The position numbers and the translations under genes were made by a program. Of a stretch of 64,000 nt of DNA, positions 33,060 through 46,989 are shown piece after piece (within the stretch, counting starts at the first letter, position 1; every line of letters starts with the position of its first letter). This DNA comes from Rotaria macrura (taxonomy: Eukaryota; Rotifera; Eurotatoria; Philodinida; Philodinidae). The DNA lies in NCBI GenBank assembly GCA_900239685.1, contig OENT01000739.1, positions 16,421 through 80,420 on the forward strand, read 5' to 3'. The notes under the pieces are model-generated. The model was not told where the DNA came from. It saw only the letters and a list, made by a program, of their open reading frames with translations, and ran no database searches.

Positions 33060-36000
33060 CGATTTACTAGTAAGGATCTTAATTGATCGGAAATCATCAT
33101 TTTGAAACGTTTTCTGACTCAAAATACGCCTTCTCACAAACCTTTCCAGGTTTCCGAAAGGGTTTCCGAACCGCTTTGGGTTCTTTAGGAAACGAACTTT
33201 TTTTATAGACTACTGTACATAAAATTGGCGTTGTTTAATATTTTCAAGCTGTTCTTATATGAAGACGAAACATCTACGTATTTAAATGTAAGGTCCTTTT
33301 CAGTTGGTCACTTGATGATATCCTAACTATGAACGGTAGAAAGACTTCATAATTTTCGTGAATACCACCATTGCCCAAAAATCGAGCTACGAAGGCTAGG
33401 TAATTAGCTCTTTTTAAATTTCTTGTTTCAAAATCTACAGTTCTTTGATCACTCAAGAATATTCAACATCCAACAGCCTACGGTAAAGTAAATCTGCATT
33501 CGATGGATGATATTTCTTTTGTTTTACCACTTTTAGATATTTATATTTCTGTGCTTTGTAGTTTTGACTTCTGAACTTTAATTTGCTTTTATTTTCAACT
33601 GATTTCTAATTATGAAGTTTAAAAACACTCGGCTTTTCTCTTGTAATACATATTTTGATTTCAGCCCGAGATGACCCTTTGATAGTCTCATTTCCATATC
33701 CAGTCACATCCCATTTTATCGCCTTTCAGCGTAGGGACGATTGAATCGGAATTCGATGAACGTTACTTGTAAATTGAATTATTGTGAACTCATTTTTATT
33801 ATATCTTTTATTCTTCTTTGATCATAGTTGAGGGACTCCCCCTCTCCCTCAGGCATCTTTATTCGTCAGCTGATTTGGCTAAAACTTTTAGGGATGTTTG
33901 CTTCAGGTTAACTTAATTTCTTGCAAATTTTCGATGCATAAGATTTTGTTGTAAGAATTTTTTGACAAATTAATACTCAAAATGGTGGTCTTCTTGAGGT
34001 ATCGATTACTTGGAATATCGGAGATATAGAGAGCTAGCTTTTGTTTTAAATAAAAGAGAAGATCTTTGTCTAAAAATGCAGATCGCGTTATTTTTTGAAA
34101 TTCGATTTTGTGCTGAACTCCGAGACATTTTCCCACAATTTCTCGGAATTTAGCACTTTTTGACATCGATGTTATCCCGTTATCTCGCCGAAGAAATGGA
34201 GTTTCGAAAGAAACGCTACATCCATTTTTAGACATAGCCCTCTTCTTATATTTAGGAAAAACCCTCGTTCGCTACGTCTTCTACAGTGTGACAAGTCGTT
34301 TCCGGAGTCTCCAGAAAAGTGATTTTGAGAAAACGAATCAACAAGTTTGTGAGATGTAAACTAGTGCGAATGTGACAAAAGTAGTCAGTTTTATAAATAT
34401 TTAAAATCAGCGTAAAATTTTCTTTTTAAGTGAAACAATTACATAAAAATAAAAAACAATTTTTTATTTCGCTTTGACTGTCATGACCCCTATCGTGCTA
34501 TTTCGTCATGTATTCAGGGCTCTAAGCAGAAACGACTACGTTGGTGGTAGACATGGTGGTGAGAATTTGATATCATCCTTACTAGAGTTGTTTCATTTAG
34601 GTCAATTTTATCCAGCAAATGATTTAGGATCAAAGTATTGCAAAACTCGTGTATTAAACTGTCGATGAAGAATCAGCAGCAGCAGCAGCATCAACAAAGA
34701 AATGATCGATACGCAGTGGAGTGCTATGCTGTTCTTTTGCTATGTCAGATACTCTCAAAATGTGATTAACAGATGCGAAATTAAAAATTACCTGTACATG
34801 TTTGGAACGAACAAAATTGAATAATACTACCATTGAAAATCGCTCAAAACCTCTTTTTCTATTGAAAAGAACTCCAAAAATCTGACTCTGAAAAGCCGCT
34901 ATATTGCTGTAAATAATAAAAAATAACAGGAAGTATATGCACCTCTCATATGTAACTGTCTACAAGCATGTTGATCCCTGTCACATCCATGTAACTAAGC
35001 GAAACTGAAGAAAAACAGTTATATTTCTATTACTGCTTCCAGACAGCCACTATTGTCCCCGGCGAAAACCTTGAAAGTACAACAGATCCGGCGTAACCTG
35101 AAACAAGACACTTTGGGCTTTCAAAATATGTGCTATTATCAAAATTGACTTTTCTGGAAAAACTCGATTTTCTGAGGGGGATTCCCTTAAGACGCAAATA
35201 GATTAGTCAAAAAAGCTAAGGATACTCCGTTGTCATACATTTGAGCAGATGCTGTAACGTGTGATACTTTGAATCATTGTTTGCATGTTCTTCATTTAAA
35301 ATGCAGAAAAATCTCTCAAGATAATGAATGTGTAAAGGATTCGATAGAAATCAAGTGCAATCCATCTTTGAAGCTGGAAAATAACTATCAATTAGCTGAA
35401 TTATGAAATAATTGATTCCAAGTGTTTTTTATTGGCATTTCGTTTTTAGTTGAAGTCATTCTTTTCTATTTTAAACTGAACTAGGACACGAGTGCAAAGA
35501 TCCATGTAGCTTTATATATGTATTCTGCATTGGATTAATCAATCCTGGAAACTTCAAAATTCTAAGTTTTGTGAATTAAAACGCAAGATAAGTTCATTTT
35601 AGACTGATTGTTATCAAACAGAAATGGAAATTTGTTTCTGATACGTTTTTTATGTGACTTTATTGTCAACCAGTTCTTTAACAGGAATGCCTACTTGTTT
35701 CATGTCACAATCTTTTGATAGTAAATGAGTTCTTCAAAAACAATGATTGATACGTGTCGAACATGCTGATTAAACACATGTGCAAGGCAAGGCTACAAAG
35801 AGAAACAAGTGTGACATTTTCCTGTTGCTTCCACTTCTAAAACGATTGAATTCACTGGAAATACTCACACTAAGATAAAATATGCTGCGTTATGTATCTT
35901 TAGCTATTGTGGTGGGGTCTTCAAAATAAAAATGGGCGTAATAGAATGCTGTCACGTTCTGTCTACTGACTATTCATTCCCTCTCTTATTTTGTAACAAG

Positions 36001-37956
36001 CAACTATATATAAGCAGCATGATTGAACACATGATAAATACATTATCTAACTTATTTTTTTTGAAACGACTACTTCCCGACTGATCAATCGAGAATGCGC
36101 TGATCCTGATACAATATAGAGAAAGAACTTTCCTCTAAAAGTCAGCCGACAATCGGGCTAACTCATGGTCAGACTGGTCTCAAAATCTGGCCAACTTGCG
36201 GATTCATTATAGAAGTAACTAAATGGAATGGGAAAACTTACATACAACGTACTTTTACAAAAAAATGAAAAATACACAGTATAATATTTAAATCCGAACA
36301 ACATTTTCAAAATACGTTGCATGTGCGATACAACAATGTGTCACGAATCGCGACGCACTTGGAAGACACTATCTCTTAGTCATGAGATTTTTTGAAACTT
36401 AAACAGAATGATTCTGATGAAACTCTAAATTCTGTCATGCTGTTTTCCTGAGAAATTCAACTGAACATTCATTGCATACAATTGTTCTATTATTTAGACG
36501 TTTCTTTTTTTCCCTCTTTTTAAAGGGCATCATCGAATATAGAATATGATAAGGACTGCTTTTTTTATCTCATCAAAGTTCTAAAGAGAAATACCAATAA
36601 AAGATCATTGTGTAGGAAAAATCGCCCACTTACCGTATCAGTACAATTTTATGTGAAATACGAATAGAAGCCATATGCAGAAAACTGCCATTACCCATAC
36701 CACATGATTCATCATGCTGTTTTAAAGAAAACAGATAAAGAAGGTTTTTTGAATAGATTTGAAAGATGAACCGTTGTATTTAAGCTTGGATGGAGAAGGG
36801 GCAGAATACAAATCAAATAGCCCATCCAAGGAATTTCATAATTCATTTGCTGAGTATCTTATTGGCATTACTTGATAGGCAACAGAAGTGAAAACATGTC
36901 TATATGTGATACACTTGCTTACATTTATTATTTTTCTCTATTGATACATGTTTTACATTGATCATCAGTTTCGATAATTGCAATATTCTTAGTGATATTG
37001 TCTTTCATACTAAAATATATCTTTAATTCATGTGCTTTCATATACTTGAATCTAACGTCAATATCAAAAGTGACAACAAATACCGCCTTTGAAAATAATC
37101 AACAAATCAATATCGACACAGGTTATCAATAGGTAAAGTGATAAGATATATGAGAAAGAAACTATATGAAAAATTGGTTGTTTATAAATCCGATCGTTAA
37201 TCACAAATACTAGTTCTGGTTGCAAAATAAGTTACCGAATGATTCAACAGATAAATCATATACATACGTGTTCTTTGATATTAGCATACGAACGTACGTT
37301 ATCTTTCCAAATTTCTTTGTCTTATTTCACAATAACAACATTTTAAGAGTCGATATCCAAATAGAATCCCTGCTTCAAAACCTGGGGGCCTGTAAAATCA
37401 TATTATTGTGGAAAGATGGCACAATGTAATCAAAATGCAATGATGAAGAGAAAGAGATTTATGTCAAATTACATTTCTGTGTTACAGAGAATAATGCTTC
37501 GAAACAAACATTGCCAACGATGCACTGCGCCGCTTGTGTACATAATGACGAATGATGTTTGTGACAATAGTGTCCATTAGCCGTGTCAATCAGATTATGT
37601 TTGTTTTCTTATGTCTTCGATAGTTCCCAAAAAGATTTCATTCAACTTGCAAGCGTAACGATGACCATTTGTTGGTAGTCTTTCGATACTGATCGAATTA
37701 CGAAATAGAGAATGAATTCTGATCATCCATCACAAATGGTACTTATTGATGCTACATTTAGCATAACAGATTCGGTATAGCACTCATCATTCGCTAATAC
37801 AATTTAAAGTTGCATACTATGATATTCAAAATTGATATTAATCTATCTTTTTATTCTAACGGTTACTTATTGAGTGCACTATAATCACATATAACAACTA
37901 CAGATTAACATAAATCTCATGAATATTCAGAACGGAAAAAGGAGAGGATCACTGTA
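33060..37956. other. Long stretch with little recognisable content
   Basis: A minus-strand frame at 33903-34235 (110 codons) has no recognisable domain and I leave it uncalled. A (CAG)n run lies at 34676-34693. GGTTTCCGAAAGGGTTTCCG-type words near 33150-33195 resemble pieces of the element at 51394. The rest is AT-rich and featureless to me. Confidence 0.4.
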
Positions 37957-38158
37957 CCCGGATAGAACGATATGGTCCCATATACGGCCGTATGAGTGAA
38001 CGTAGTTATACTGCATGATTACAAGGAAATTACAGTCCGTATAGGCCACTATAAAGTGACAGTAGAGCCCTGTATACAGACCGTAATTTCATAATATCCA
38101 TCCCGTATAACTGCGTCCACACATACGGCCGTACATGAACCGTATTGTTCGACCAGTG
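37957..38158. mobile_element. CGTATACGG-type foldback element
   Basis: A 202-bp inverted repeat with TA on both sides (37955-37956, 38159-38160). Arms contain AGAACGATATGG, ATACGGCCGTATG and GTAGTTATAC on the left and their diverged complements on the right (GTATAACTGCGTCCAC, ATACGGCCGTA, CGTATTGTTCGACC). The left terminus, CCCGGATAGAAC, is a mutated form of the CCCAGGTCGAAC end of the copy in the YHYH gene. No coding capacity. Confidence 0.75.
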
Positions 38159-38160
38159 TA

Positions 38161-41158
38161 ATTAATCTGTTGACGTATCAGATTTCGCACAGCAGATTCA
38201 TCTCAACAGTGACCTCAATGAACTATATTCGAAAGAATTTCTAAGTTATCGAGAATGGTATTCATAGAAATTTTTGGCAAAGTTGGTTTCTGAAAATATC
38301 GCTAGATTTTAGAGACCAAGAATGAGGCATTCTACAATAGTTCACATTTATTCTAAGCAATATTCTAGAAAACCTAGAGAGTATTTCCGAAAGGTGAATT
38401 TGTAGCATACGATGATGCAGCTCTTCATATCATATTGATAAAACTGAAAAACATTCCAAAATACATCTTGATACATAGCATAATAAACTACTGAAAACGA
38501 ACAAGTAAAATCTCTCAAGAAGTAATTACATATTAGATTAGTTTGAGTAAACCTATAGAGTATCACCCTGAATGTTTTCAGTGCCCGAAACCCTGCCCGA
38601 TATGAACGTTTGTAAAAAGATAAATTTCAATGAAACAGAGAATGGAAAGTAGATTATCGACCACTGTGTAACTCAATTACCGGCAAGGTTTTCCCGATAG
38701 ATATGTAACAAAGTAAAAACAATGATTATTGGCAAAAGTATGAAAGCTTCAGAAGATATAAGGTCAAATCAATCAATACTTTCGAGTTATCGAATGTCAC
38801 ACTGATGTTCTCAGCGTTCGTGCTTTGCATCAGTTAGCAGACTATGAAAAAAATGACTTCTGTATTTCATAGTCATTTGTTTCCTGAAGTACTATTGTTT
38901 ACGTGTAATATTATCTATAATTAGTGCTCAAATATCTACATCGAGTGGAGAATCTTACCACTGACAGTATGTTTTTTGTGCGAATGTGGATGAGCATAGA
39001 AGATGGCAAATTAAAATCTTTTCTTACGAAAGATCATGCGAAATCCATAATAGAAAAGAGTCAGTGATTAACAAAAGTTTTACCATAATTCTGCTCTATC
39101 ATCAATGCATCATTCATTAAAATCTTATAAATGTATCATCAGAATAAGATAATTACATCCTAAACAGTTTAATGAAACAGTTTTTCTTTCTATGTTTTAT
39201 TTTGCCACATTTAGTTTTCTATGCTGTTTAATTCCAATGTTTTCTTGCTTATACTCATATTTTGGAAAATATTCTGTTTACATGTAAGAATAAGTAAATC
39301 ACAAAAGAAAAATTCATGCAAGTACTCAGAAGAGTAAAGGAAAGAGTATACGCAAACATTAAACTTCTCGATTGCTCGTCCAAGCCACCCTCACTCAAAA
39401 TTGACTTGTCACTTTGGATTATAGGTTTGGACTGAAACTTTCAGAAATGAATGGTCCTGGTGAGAAACGCTTGTGGTAGAAATTGGAGTCATGTATACCT
39501 TACTAAACTAGACTTACGACTTGCTTTATAGCTTCCAAGAGCATTGAAATAACTTCATGACTATGAGGACTATCAAGATTTGGTTGGTTTGAAATTAAAG
39601 CTTGCTTTCATACACATATTTTTATCGGACAGAATTTTGAAATTCTATTCTATTCATTTTTTATAAACATTTCAGTAGAGAAAACTTCCAAAACGCCTAA
39701 AAAGGTAGTTAAATCGGCCTTTTCTCGGACAAGGAATCAAACATAAAAAATCCATCCGATCAAAAAGTAGCTCTCATCGAGGCCTTTAAAATGAAAAAAT
39801 GTATTGGACAAAACTCGAGCGCCACGGAACTTATTTGCATTTTAATGCGTAAAGGTCATATTTTCAGAATAACCTGAAATAAGTTCTGGTGCCAGAATTC
39901 GGTAAATGTTCTCCATAAATGCATATAAAACAATTTTCTACTTATTTATCGTATTTTACCGATTAAAAAGATTCATATGAACACATATAAAGGTATCTAG
40001 CAATGCTAAGCTCTAACAGAGAAATTTGAAAGGCTTTCAAAATCAAATTTTTCCAAAATCTATGATTTTCGTTTTGTGTGGATGCTGAAGAAAAAGCTTA
40101 TGAAATGGCCTTAGATTTCAACGTTAACTCAATAACCTCTAGTGCATTCAAGAGTAGACACTTTTCTCTATCTAACCACCTATAAATCTTATTGCAATCT
40201 ACGAATTAAAACGAAATTAATTTTTCTGAATCGCGGGGAGGGGGGGGGTAGATTAAGTTCTAGGAGTATTCACACTTGAAAACAACAGTTGCTTCAAAAT
40301 TACTTTTACTAAGAGTGCAACTTCACTCTATAAACAAAATTGGATCATCATCTACTGTTTCCCTACTCAAATCCATCAAGCAACATCAGTGTTTTATTCG
40401 AGTTTCCACTGAATAATAGGCAGAACAAGTACCGTATTGACATGGTCGAAATACAATAGATTTTACAGCTGTTTTTCTTTCGTTGCTGATCGCGATAGAT
40501 ACTGCTATTTCTTTAACAAAGACCACTGCATCTCACGTTATTAACAATGATTTTTTACCCTTTTCTTGAAGTGTATTAAAATTTGCTATATCATTCAATA
40601 TGGAATTATTCTAGGAGTGTTTTCTCGGTTGGAAATCCAGAATTTCAATATTCGGTTAAAAATAAATTCTAAAACAATAGAATGACAGTCGAGCATGTAT
40701 GCAAAAAAACACCCTTTCTAATCCTTCGAATGTCTCTTGTTCACTTTGAATTCTTCTAACCCGTTCTTAATTAAAATAATCGAGAAACAACAACTTATTT
40801 TTATAACAGAGTGATTTCAGAATTTTCTTCTTGAAGTATTAATAGAAAATTTCCACGCGTTTCGATAGTAATATTCAATATAAATGCGTCCCTTATTGTC
40901 CTGAAGAGATGAAGAACGTTGAAAAACATGTTGAATTCAGGAGTATGCAAAGGAATAGCATCAACGTGCTTGGGCATGAAAGATAATGATAAAAGAAGTG
41001 TAAAAAATAAGATAAAGTCAGGGTCTGCCATATTGTGTGAAATCTCGATTGAATCGCACTCTCGTTTGTCATAAAATAAAAGACGGTAAGTAAAAGATGA
41101 GATAAAATCTTCACAGTGCAATTTTAAATGATCACTTTTTACAAAATATTCTTTGTAG
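38161..41158. other. Non-coding stretch upstream of the cathepsin-like gene
   Basis: No gene is supported. A poly-G run (CGGGGAGGGGGGGGG) lies near 40234-40248. The 133-codon minus-strand frame at 40801-41202 overlaps exon 1 of the cathepsin-like gene in antisense and is probably chance. Confidence 0.45.
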
Positions 41159-44100
41159 ATGGAATCTTTCTCGATTCTTGCATTTCTCTTACTCGGTTTC
41201 ATTTCTACATTGAATGCTGATGTTGAATTTAATCCACAATGGAAATTATGGAAAGAAGCTAATAAAAAACGTTATTCTGCAGTTGACGAACATATTCGGT
41301 ATGGGATATTTTCTTTAAATCAACAATGTTAGTATATTTATTCTTAATTTAACTATTTATTAGACAAGCAATATGGGAAAGTAATCTAAAGAAGGTAGAA
41401 GAACATAATCTTCAAGCTGATCTTGGTGTTCATACTTATTGGCTCGAAATGAACAAATTTGCTGATTTGGTAAAAATTTTATTGATGATCATAGAATCAA
41501 GAAATGATGTCAAGTTTATATTGTTTGACCGGAAAATATTTTCCAGATACAAACGTAGAAGAATGAAAAATTTGATGTAGCAAAGAGTCGACAATAGCCA
41601 TTTTGCTTTAAATGAGAGTAGTATCTGTAGGATTTTCAAATCATTTTCAAAACCCCTTCTGCTGAAAATAATTCCGAGTTTTCACTTAGCTATGTTAGTT
41701 TCGCCAATATCGTTAGTTCTTAAGTCGAAAATGTAGTTTTGAGAGGTAAATTTCGTTTTCGCCGACATTTTTTTTCGCCGAAGACGATTTTCACCGATTC
41801 CAACTTCACCGAAAGAATTCTCCTTTGTTTAAATTCTAGAAACAAAGAAAAATTCTTTCGGTGAAGCTGGAATCGGCGAAAATCATCTTCGGGCAAAAAA
41901 AACTGTCGGCGAAAATGAACTAAACCATTTTGAGAAATAGATCAATAGTATATTCTATTCTAGTTGTAAAGTTTAAACAGGATGGTAGACCGTTCAATCT
42001 GTAATAATAAGCAATAAAATTTAGATTAAGGTGTACTTCTGGTTTAAATAGAATGACTCTGTCTAAATCAAAATAAGCACGAAATTCATTCTTACTAATT
42101 TTTCAACTGTTTAGAGTAGCGAAAAGATTGCAAGGCGGCGGTTGACTTTGCAAATGCATTTGTTTTTCCGAATAAGTTTTTTCTGATTATACTGAAATTT
42201 CATTTGGGGGATTCATAAATTTTTTCGTGATTTGCATATACAATTTGCAGACACCTATGATACAAGTATTTCTAGTAAAGTGAACAGTTCAGAATATGAA
42301 TAACACGAGGAAAATACGATGCCCCTTTTTAGGCTTCATCAAAGCTTGAAGTCGAAGTTCGGAAAACAAAGATGGCATAAAATTGAAAATTGTGACAAAC
42401 TAAAAGATCGAATCACAATTACTCATAAAATTACGAATACCTTCATCTGTAGGACTAAGGAAAATTGTTTTTTTTCTGCGAGACACATAATTTCATATTC
42501 CCATTACTATACAGACAAAGTTTCGGTCCATCAAAAACTGTTTTCTCGATGTTTTTAGACCATGCAAAATGCATCCGTTGTAAAAGAGAACTGAAAAATT
42601 CTGTTTTTTTAGAAATTTTGTACAAGTTAAGACGAGTTCTATCATCTATCCGGACTGAAATTACGGTATGCAATAAGGATTATAAGGTCTCGCCTTAGGA
42701 GATATCGCATACTGCAATTTTAAGAATCCAAATTTTCTTGATAAACCATAAAATTTTCGTCAAAAGTTATAAATAGATTCACAGTATTTAGAATAAAAAT
42801 TATATTTCACCGATATCATCATCAAAACTTATGTATGCGTATTTTATTAAAAAAGATGTGAAGAAGGTGCTTTTGATGAATAAAATGACAAAGGAACATT
42901 GACTCCACGGATAATAAAGTCGGGGAAATTTTCACCCTTTATAAACTTGATAGGCTAATCAATCAAAGTGGATATTGAGTATGGATTGACACTTAAAGCA
43001 AACCTCGTTCTATATTATATTGTTTACTACCTCGCATATTAGGGGCACGCATCCTATCCACGATGTGAAACTCGGATAGACAAAACAAAGGATTTACTGA
43101 GAAGAACTGCATTAATGAATTCGAAAATAGCGTTATTAAAAACCGATATTGTCGACTTCGGCATGACCAAATATCATGGGATTTGAAATTTTCACATTAT
43201 GCAATCCATATGTAATCAAAATGAAGAATAACGATGTGAACTTTTTATAGAACACACAAATTTTTGAGATCTCTGATCCATAAAATGCTATTGATTGTCC
43301 TTTAGCTAGAGCTCAACTGTTCAAAAAGTATCGAATGTTATGAAATTTTGTAAAAATCTAATAGTTTTCTACAATGGAGTTTATGTGTGAAGCTTTATTC
43401 TAAAATTAAAGGACGCACAAACAAATTATTTCCATGAAAGTTGTTCAACTTCGAACAAGTTGTGAAAAAACTAGATCGTTCATGTTAAGCTAAACTTTGT
43501 AGATGAAGAAAAAATTAACAATACTGGTCTTCAAGACATTTCATCTTCTTCTCGAACATCTCGGTTAAGATTAAGATAGAAGCAGATACAGTTAGAAGGA
43601 ACCAATTATTCGACATCAACATCGTATTCTGTGCATCCATAATTGTGAATTTGTCACTCTGACCACGTGAAAAAAATCGAAATCGAAAATTGATAGTCTA
43701 AATATCCTGCTTTGTTGAGAACTCTATGATAGTTCATAATTATATCTGAATAGACATTAAATTATGAATCAACACATTGAAGAGCGCTTAAAATTATAAA
43801 AGCATCATGTTTGATTCAGTATCAATTAAATCTCGTATCGTAATATTTTTCGAAAATGGACATGAATAGGAAGTCAAACTAGGATCAAAATGGATATATT
43901 TGATAGGTCTTGTTGATTTTCTGATGAAAATATATTTACCGACGCAAACGTTAACCAAGTAATCAAGCAAAGAACCATATTCACAAGTTTACTCACAGAA
44001 TTTCATTCAAACTATGAATAGCTCTGAAATTTCCTCATCTAAATTCTTATCGGCACTACTTCATTCTCTATCAATTAATATTTTATTGGAATATTTTTTT

Positions 44101-45318
44101 TCTACTGATCGATTTATTATAAATGATATTTTTCAGTATGATTTTTCACTTAAATCTTCGATTCGAACACTTCAAGAAATATCTGTAAAACTTGTTTCGT
44201 AACCTTGACAAATATTACGCGAGATGAAGTCGACAGACATTGCGAACGAAATTACTATACTAAAATTATCCAATTTATTAAACTTGTTATCCTTCTTCAC
44301 TTCTTTTTTTCTGAAAATAATTACGATCTAAATGTGTTCTAAACATCACTGGTTTTTGTTTTCTGTATTGAAAAACAGACTGTAGCTGAATTCACGAAAA
44401 TGCTGAACACATACGATGTATCAGTACGTGGTCAACGGAATAGAAATCATCATGAATTTGAGCGAAGTCCAAAAATTAAATTACCAGACACTGTTGGTAC
44501 GTATTAACAATAATTGCAATTATCTTCGATATGGCAATTTTATGTGCTTCGTTGTTAGATTGGCGTGACAAGGGTTATGTTACTCCTGTAAAAGAGCAAG
44601 GTCAATGTATTTCGGATTGGGCTTTCTCAGCAACAGGCTCACTTGAAGGTCAACATTTTAATGCCACTGGCAAACTAGTCTCACTTTCAGAACAAAACTT
44701 AGTCGATTGTTCGGATAAACAAGGTAATATGGGTTGCGTTGGGGGTGAAGTTGATCAAGCCTTCCAATACATAAAAGAAAATGGTGGTATTGATACCGAA
44801 GATTCATATCCATATGAAGACGACGATAAGCTATGTCGATTCAAAGCGGAAAATGTTGGTGCGAACGTGACTGGCTTCAACAATATTAAATCAAAAAATG
44901 AAAGTGCTCTGCAAGAAGCTGTTGCTACCATCGGTCCAATTTCCGCTCTCATTGATGCTAGCCATAACTCGTTTCAACTATACAAACAGGGTGGTATGTA
45001 CTTTTTCTGTAGTTACACGTTTTTTCTTGATAATTTTAAATCGATTTATTTAGTCTACCACGAACCATTTTGCTCACAAATACACCTTAACCTTGCCGTT
45101 CTAGTTATAGGTTATGGTATCGACTCTGGCAAAGAATATTGGCTAGTCAAAAATAGGTAATTATTCTAGTTGGTTTCCATTGAATATCTCCTTTATTCGA
45201 CGTTTCGTCAATTTCTAGTTGGGGTGTGAATTGGGGTGATCAAGGTTATATCAAAATGACTCGTAACAAACGCAACGAATGTGGTATTGCTACGTCCGCA
45301 AACTATCCAATTGTTTAG
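41159..45318 (+). CDS. Cathepsin L-like protein with catalytic Cys and His replaced (pseudo-protease)
   Basis: Six exons: 41159-41298, 41364-41469, 44379-44496, 44559-44993, 45054-45156 and 45219-45318. All introns are GT-AG and the frame is continuous, giving 333 residues, the usual cathepsin L length. A signal peptide (1-20) is followed by an I29 propeptide with the ERFNIN pattern ([19 protein letters not shown]) and MNKFADL. The mature domain starts near 119 ([18 protein letters not shown]). The active-site block reads [13 protein letters not shown] instead of GQCGSCWAFSATG: the nucleophile Cys is Asp141 and the preceding Gly is Ile139. The His block reads [11 protein letters not shown] instead of LNHAVLV: the catalytic His is Leu280. 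The oxyanion Gln (135), the Asn (300, VKNSWG) and structural Cys residues remain. The protein should fold but cannot work as a cysteine protease; a binding or inhibitory role is inference. Intron 2 is 2.9 kb and carries a foldback element. Confidence 0.88.
41749..41920. mobile_element. Small foldback element in intron 2 of the cathepsin-like gene
   Basis: A 172-bp near-perfect inverted repeat flanked by TA (41747-41748 and 41921-41922). Arms share TTTTCGCCGACA, GATTTTCACCGATTCCA and TTCACCGAAAGAATT with their complements. It has no coding capacity and is a MITE by structure. Confidence 0.75.
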
Positions 45319-45420
45319 AAAATACACTTAAAGCTTTTTTCTCCTTATCTTTCTTAGTTTCTTTCTTTTATTCAAATAATATCAATATTAAGATCACGAA
45401 AATTAAAAAAAACTGAACGA

Positions 45421-45442
45421 ATTAATAATAATAATAATAATA
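45421..45442 (+). repeat. (TAA)n microsatellite
   Basis: About seven tandem ATA/TAA triplets about 100 bp beyond the stop codon of the cathepsin-like gene. Confidence 0.75.
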
Positions 45443-45583
45443 GCTTCCATAGACTTATCACCCGTTGAGGCCGGCGCGAGGGTCCACGTACGCCAATTTC
45501 TATCGTCTGTTTCTTTTCCCGGACGGCGGTATCTGCACCCCTTTCCGTCCAACGCTTCCCCCTTCATATGTAGGGCTGGTGGT

Positions 45584-45619
45584 CAACATAAGTGTCATGT
45601 GGTAGTGACATCTATGTTG
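45584..45619. repeat. Hairpin
   Basis: CAACATAAGTGTCA pairs with TGACATCTATGTTG across an 8-base loop (12 of 14 positions). It stands in a stretch richer in GC than its surroundings (45460-45640) that I cannot otherwise identify. Confidence 0.5.
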
Positions 45620-45985
45620 GTTGTTTTTTCGACTCTGCACACTGGCTAACGACGTAATCAATACACTAACGAATGAGTCATCCGAAACAACTAATCGTTA
45701 GACCTTGTCTACTGATCTGTGGTCTGGTGTAATAGATTGGTTTAGTATCATAGATTTGTTTCTCAGCTACACTTCGTATATACACACGCACTAGGAATTA
45801 AGATTCTAATTTATTTTCAATTCAAAAGCGCTAACTAAGAAACGTGCTAAAGGATTTTGGGTGTATTAATAAAAAATAATATAGATGTCGCTAATTTTGT
45901 ATAAGTCACTAAGAAGGCTTAGCATGGTAGCGATACATGGAATGACTATCGTGTATACAGGTTATTCCTTGTGCTCTATTGTCTT

Positions 45986-46177
45986 NNNNNNNNNNNNNNN
46001 NNNNNNNNNNNNNNNNNNNNNNNNNNNNNNNNNNNNNNNNNNNNNNNNNNNNNNNNNNNNNNNNNNNNNNNNNNNNNNNNNNNNNNNNNNNNNNNNNNNN
46101 NNNNNNNNNNNNNNNNNNNNNNNNNNNNNNNNNNNNNNNNNNNNNNNNNNNNNNNNNNNNNNNNNNNNNNNNNNNNN
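45986..46177. other. Assembly gap (192 N)
   Basis: A run of N; any frame that crosses it is meaningless. Confidence 0.99.
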
Positions 46178-46769
46178 CATAAATTTAAAAAAATTGTTTT
46201 TAATGTAAAGCAGCTTTATTTTCTATTTCACTTGAAATGCAATGCAATTTTTTCTTATTCATCTCTCGTTTAACAGCGCTATGGTGTCACTCAAAGTTTT
46301 AGATATGAACTCAGCCAGATGAGTAATCTTACAAAAATCATACATCAGTTCTTCTTTTCTTTGAAAACATCTCTTGTGGGTAAAATTGTTTCTTCGATGA
46401 GAAAACAATGAATATCTAATTGTTTAAAACTTTGTATTGTAAAAATTAAAGCGAAGATTATCAGCAGCGATTTATGCTAAACTCCTGAAAAAATTCAAAG
46501 ATGCGAAAAAGAACAATAATGCCACATACACACAGTCATATTCTTTCTGATAGTTGATCTTTCTTTAACACACGTTACGCTGTGCGCAACCTCAATCATG
46601 ATGAGTCTTTTATGCAAAAAAAAGATTCACCCAATGTATCTATTTATTCTTATCACCAAATTGAAATTGCATTATATTTAAATTAGATTCAATTTACAGA
46701 AAGCGTGTGTATTTCTTAATGCATAAGTGTGCTAAATCATTGTAGTTTTAGAATTGGCGACTGAATCAT

Positions 46770-46960
46770 CGAACACTAGACCACGGATCATACGCTAGAA
46801 AAATGATGCGGCGTTAATTTCGGATTAAATCTACGTACGTCCACATTTATAAGTATTAGCTGATGAAGTTTTTTCTCGATTGGTGCATTAAATCTGAATT
46901 AACTTTTCGACCAATCACGTGCCTTACTTCAGCATTAGCTTTTCTAGTGTAGACAAGGCC
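46770..46960. mobile_element. Possible degenerate foldback element
   Basis: GCTAGAAAAATGATGC and GTTAATTTCGGATTAAAT near the left side match, imperfectly and in inverse orientation, GCATTAAATCTGAATTAAC and GCATTAGCTTTTCTAG on the right. The ends are not sharp. It directly adjoins the tRNA-like segment at 46990-47066. Confidence 0.4.
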
Positions 46961-46989
46961 TTAGTGACTTGTTCAAGGTCATTTCATGG

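Noticed and set aside
33903-34235. 110-codon minus-strand frame
   Set aside because: No recognisable motif, AT-rich Lys/Ile/Ser composition, no flanking splice or regulatory evidence; too weak to call.
34676-34693. (CAG)n as coding polyglutamine
   Set aside because: No open frame of useful length surrounds it.
40801-41202. 133-codon minus-strand frame
   Set aside because: It overlaps exon 1 of the cathepsin-like gene in antisense and has no domain.
44014-44202. 62-codon frame in intron 2 of the cathepsin-like gene
   Set aside because: Nested in a repeat-bearing intron, no homology recognised, low complexity.
45885-46273. Open frames spanning the N run
   Set aside because: They exist only because N codons are not read as stops.
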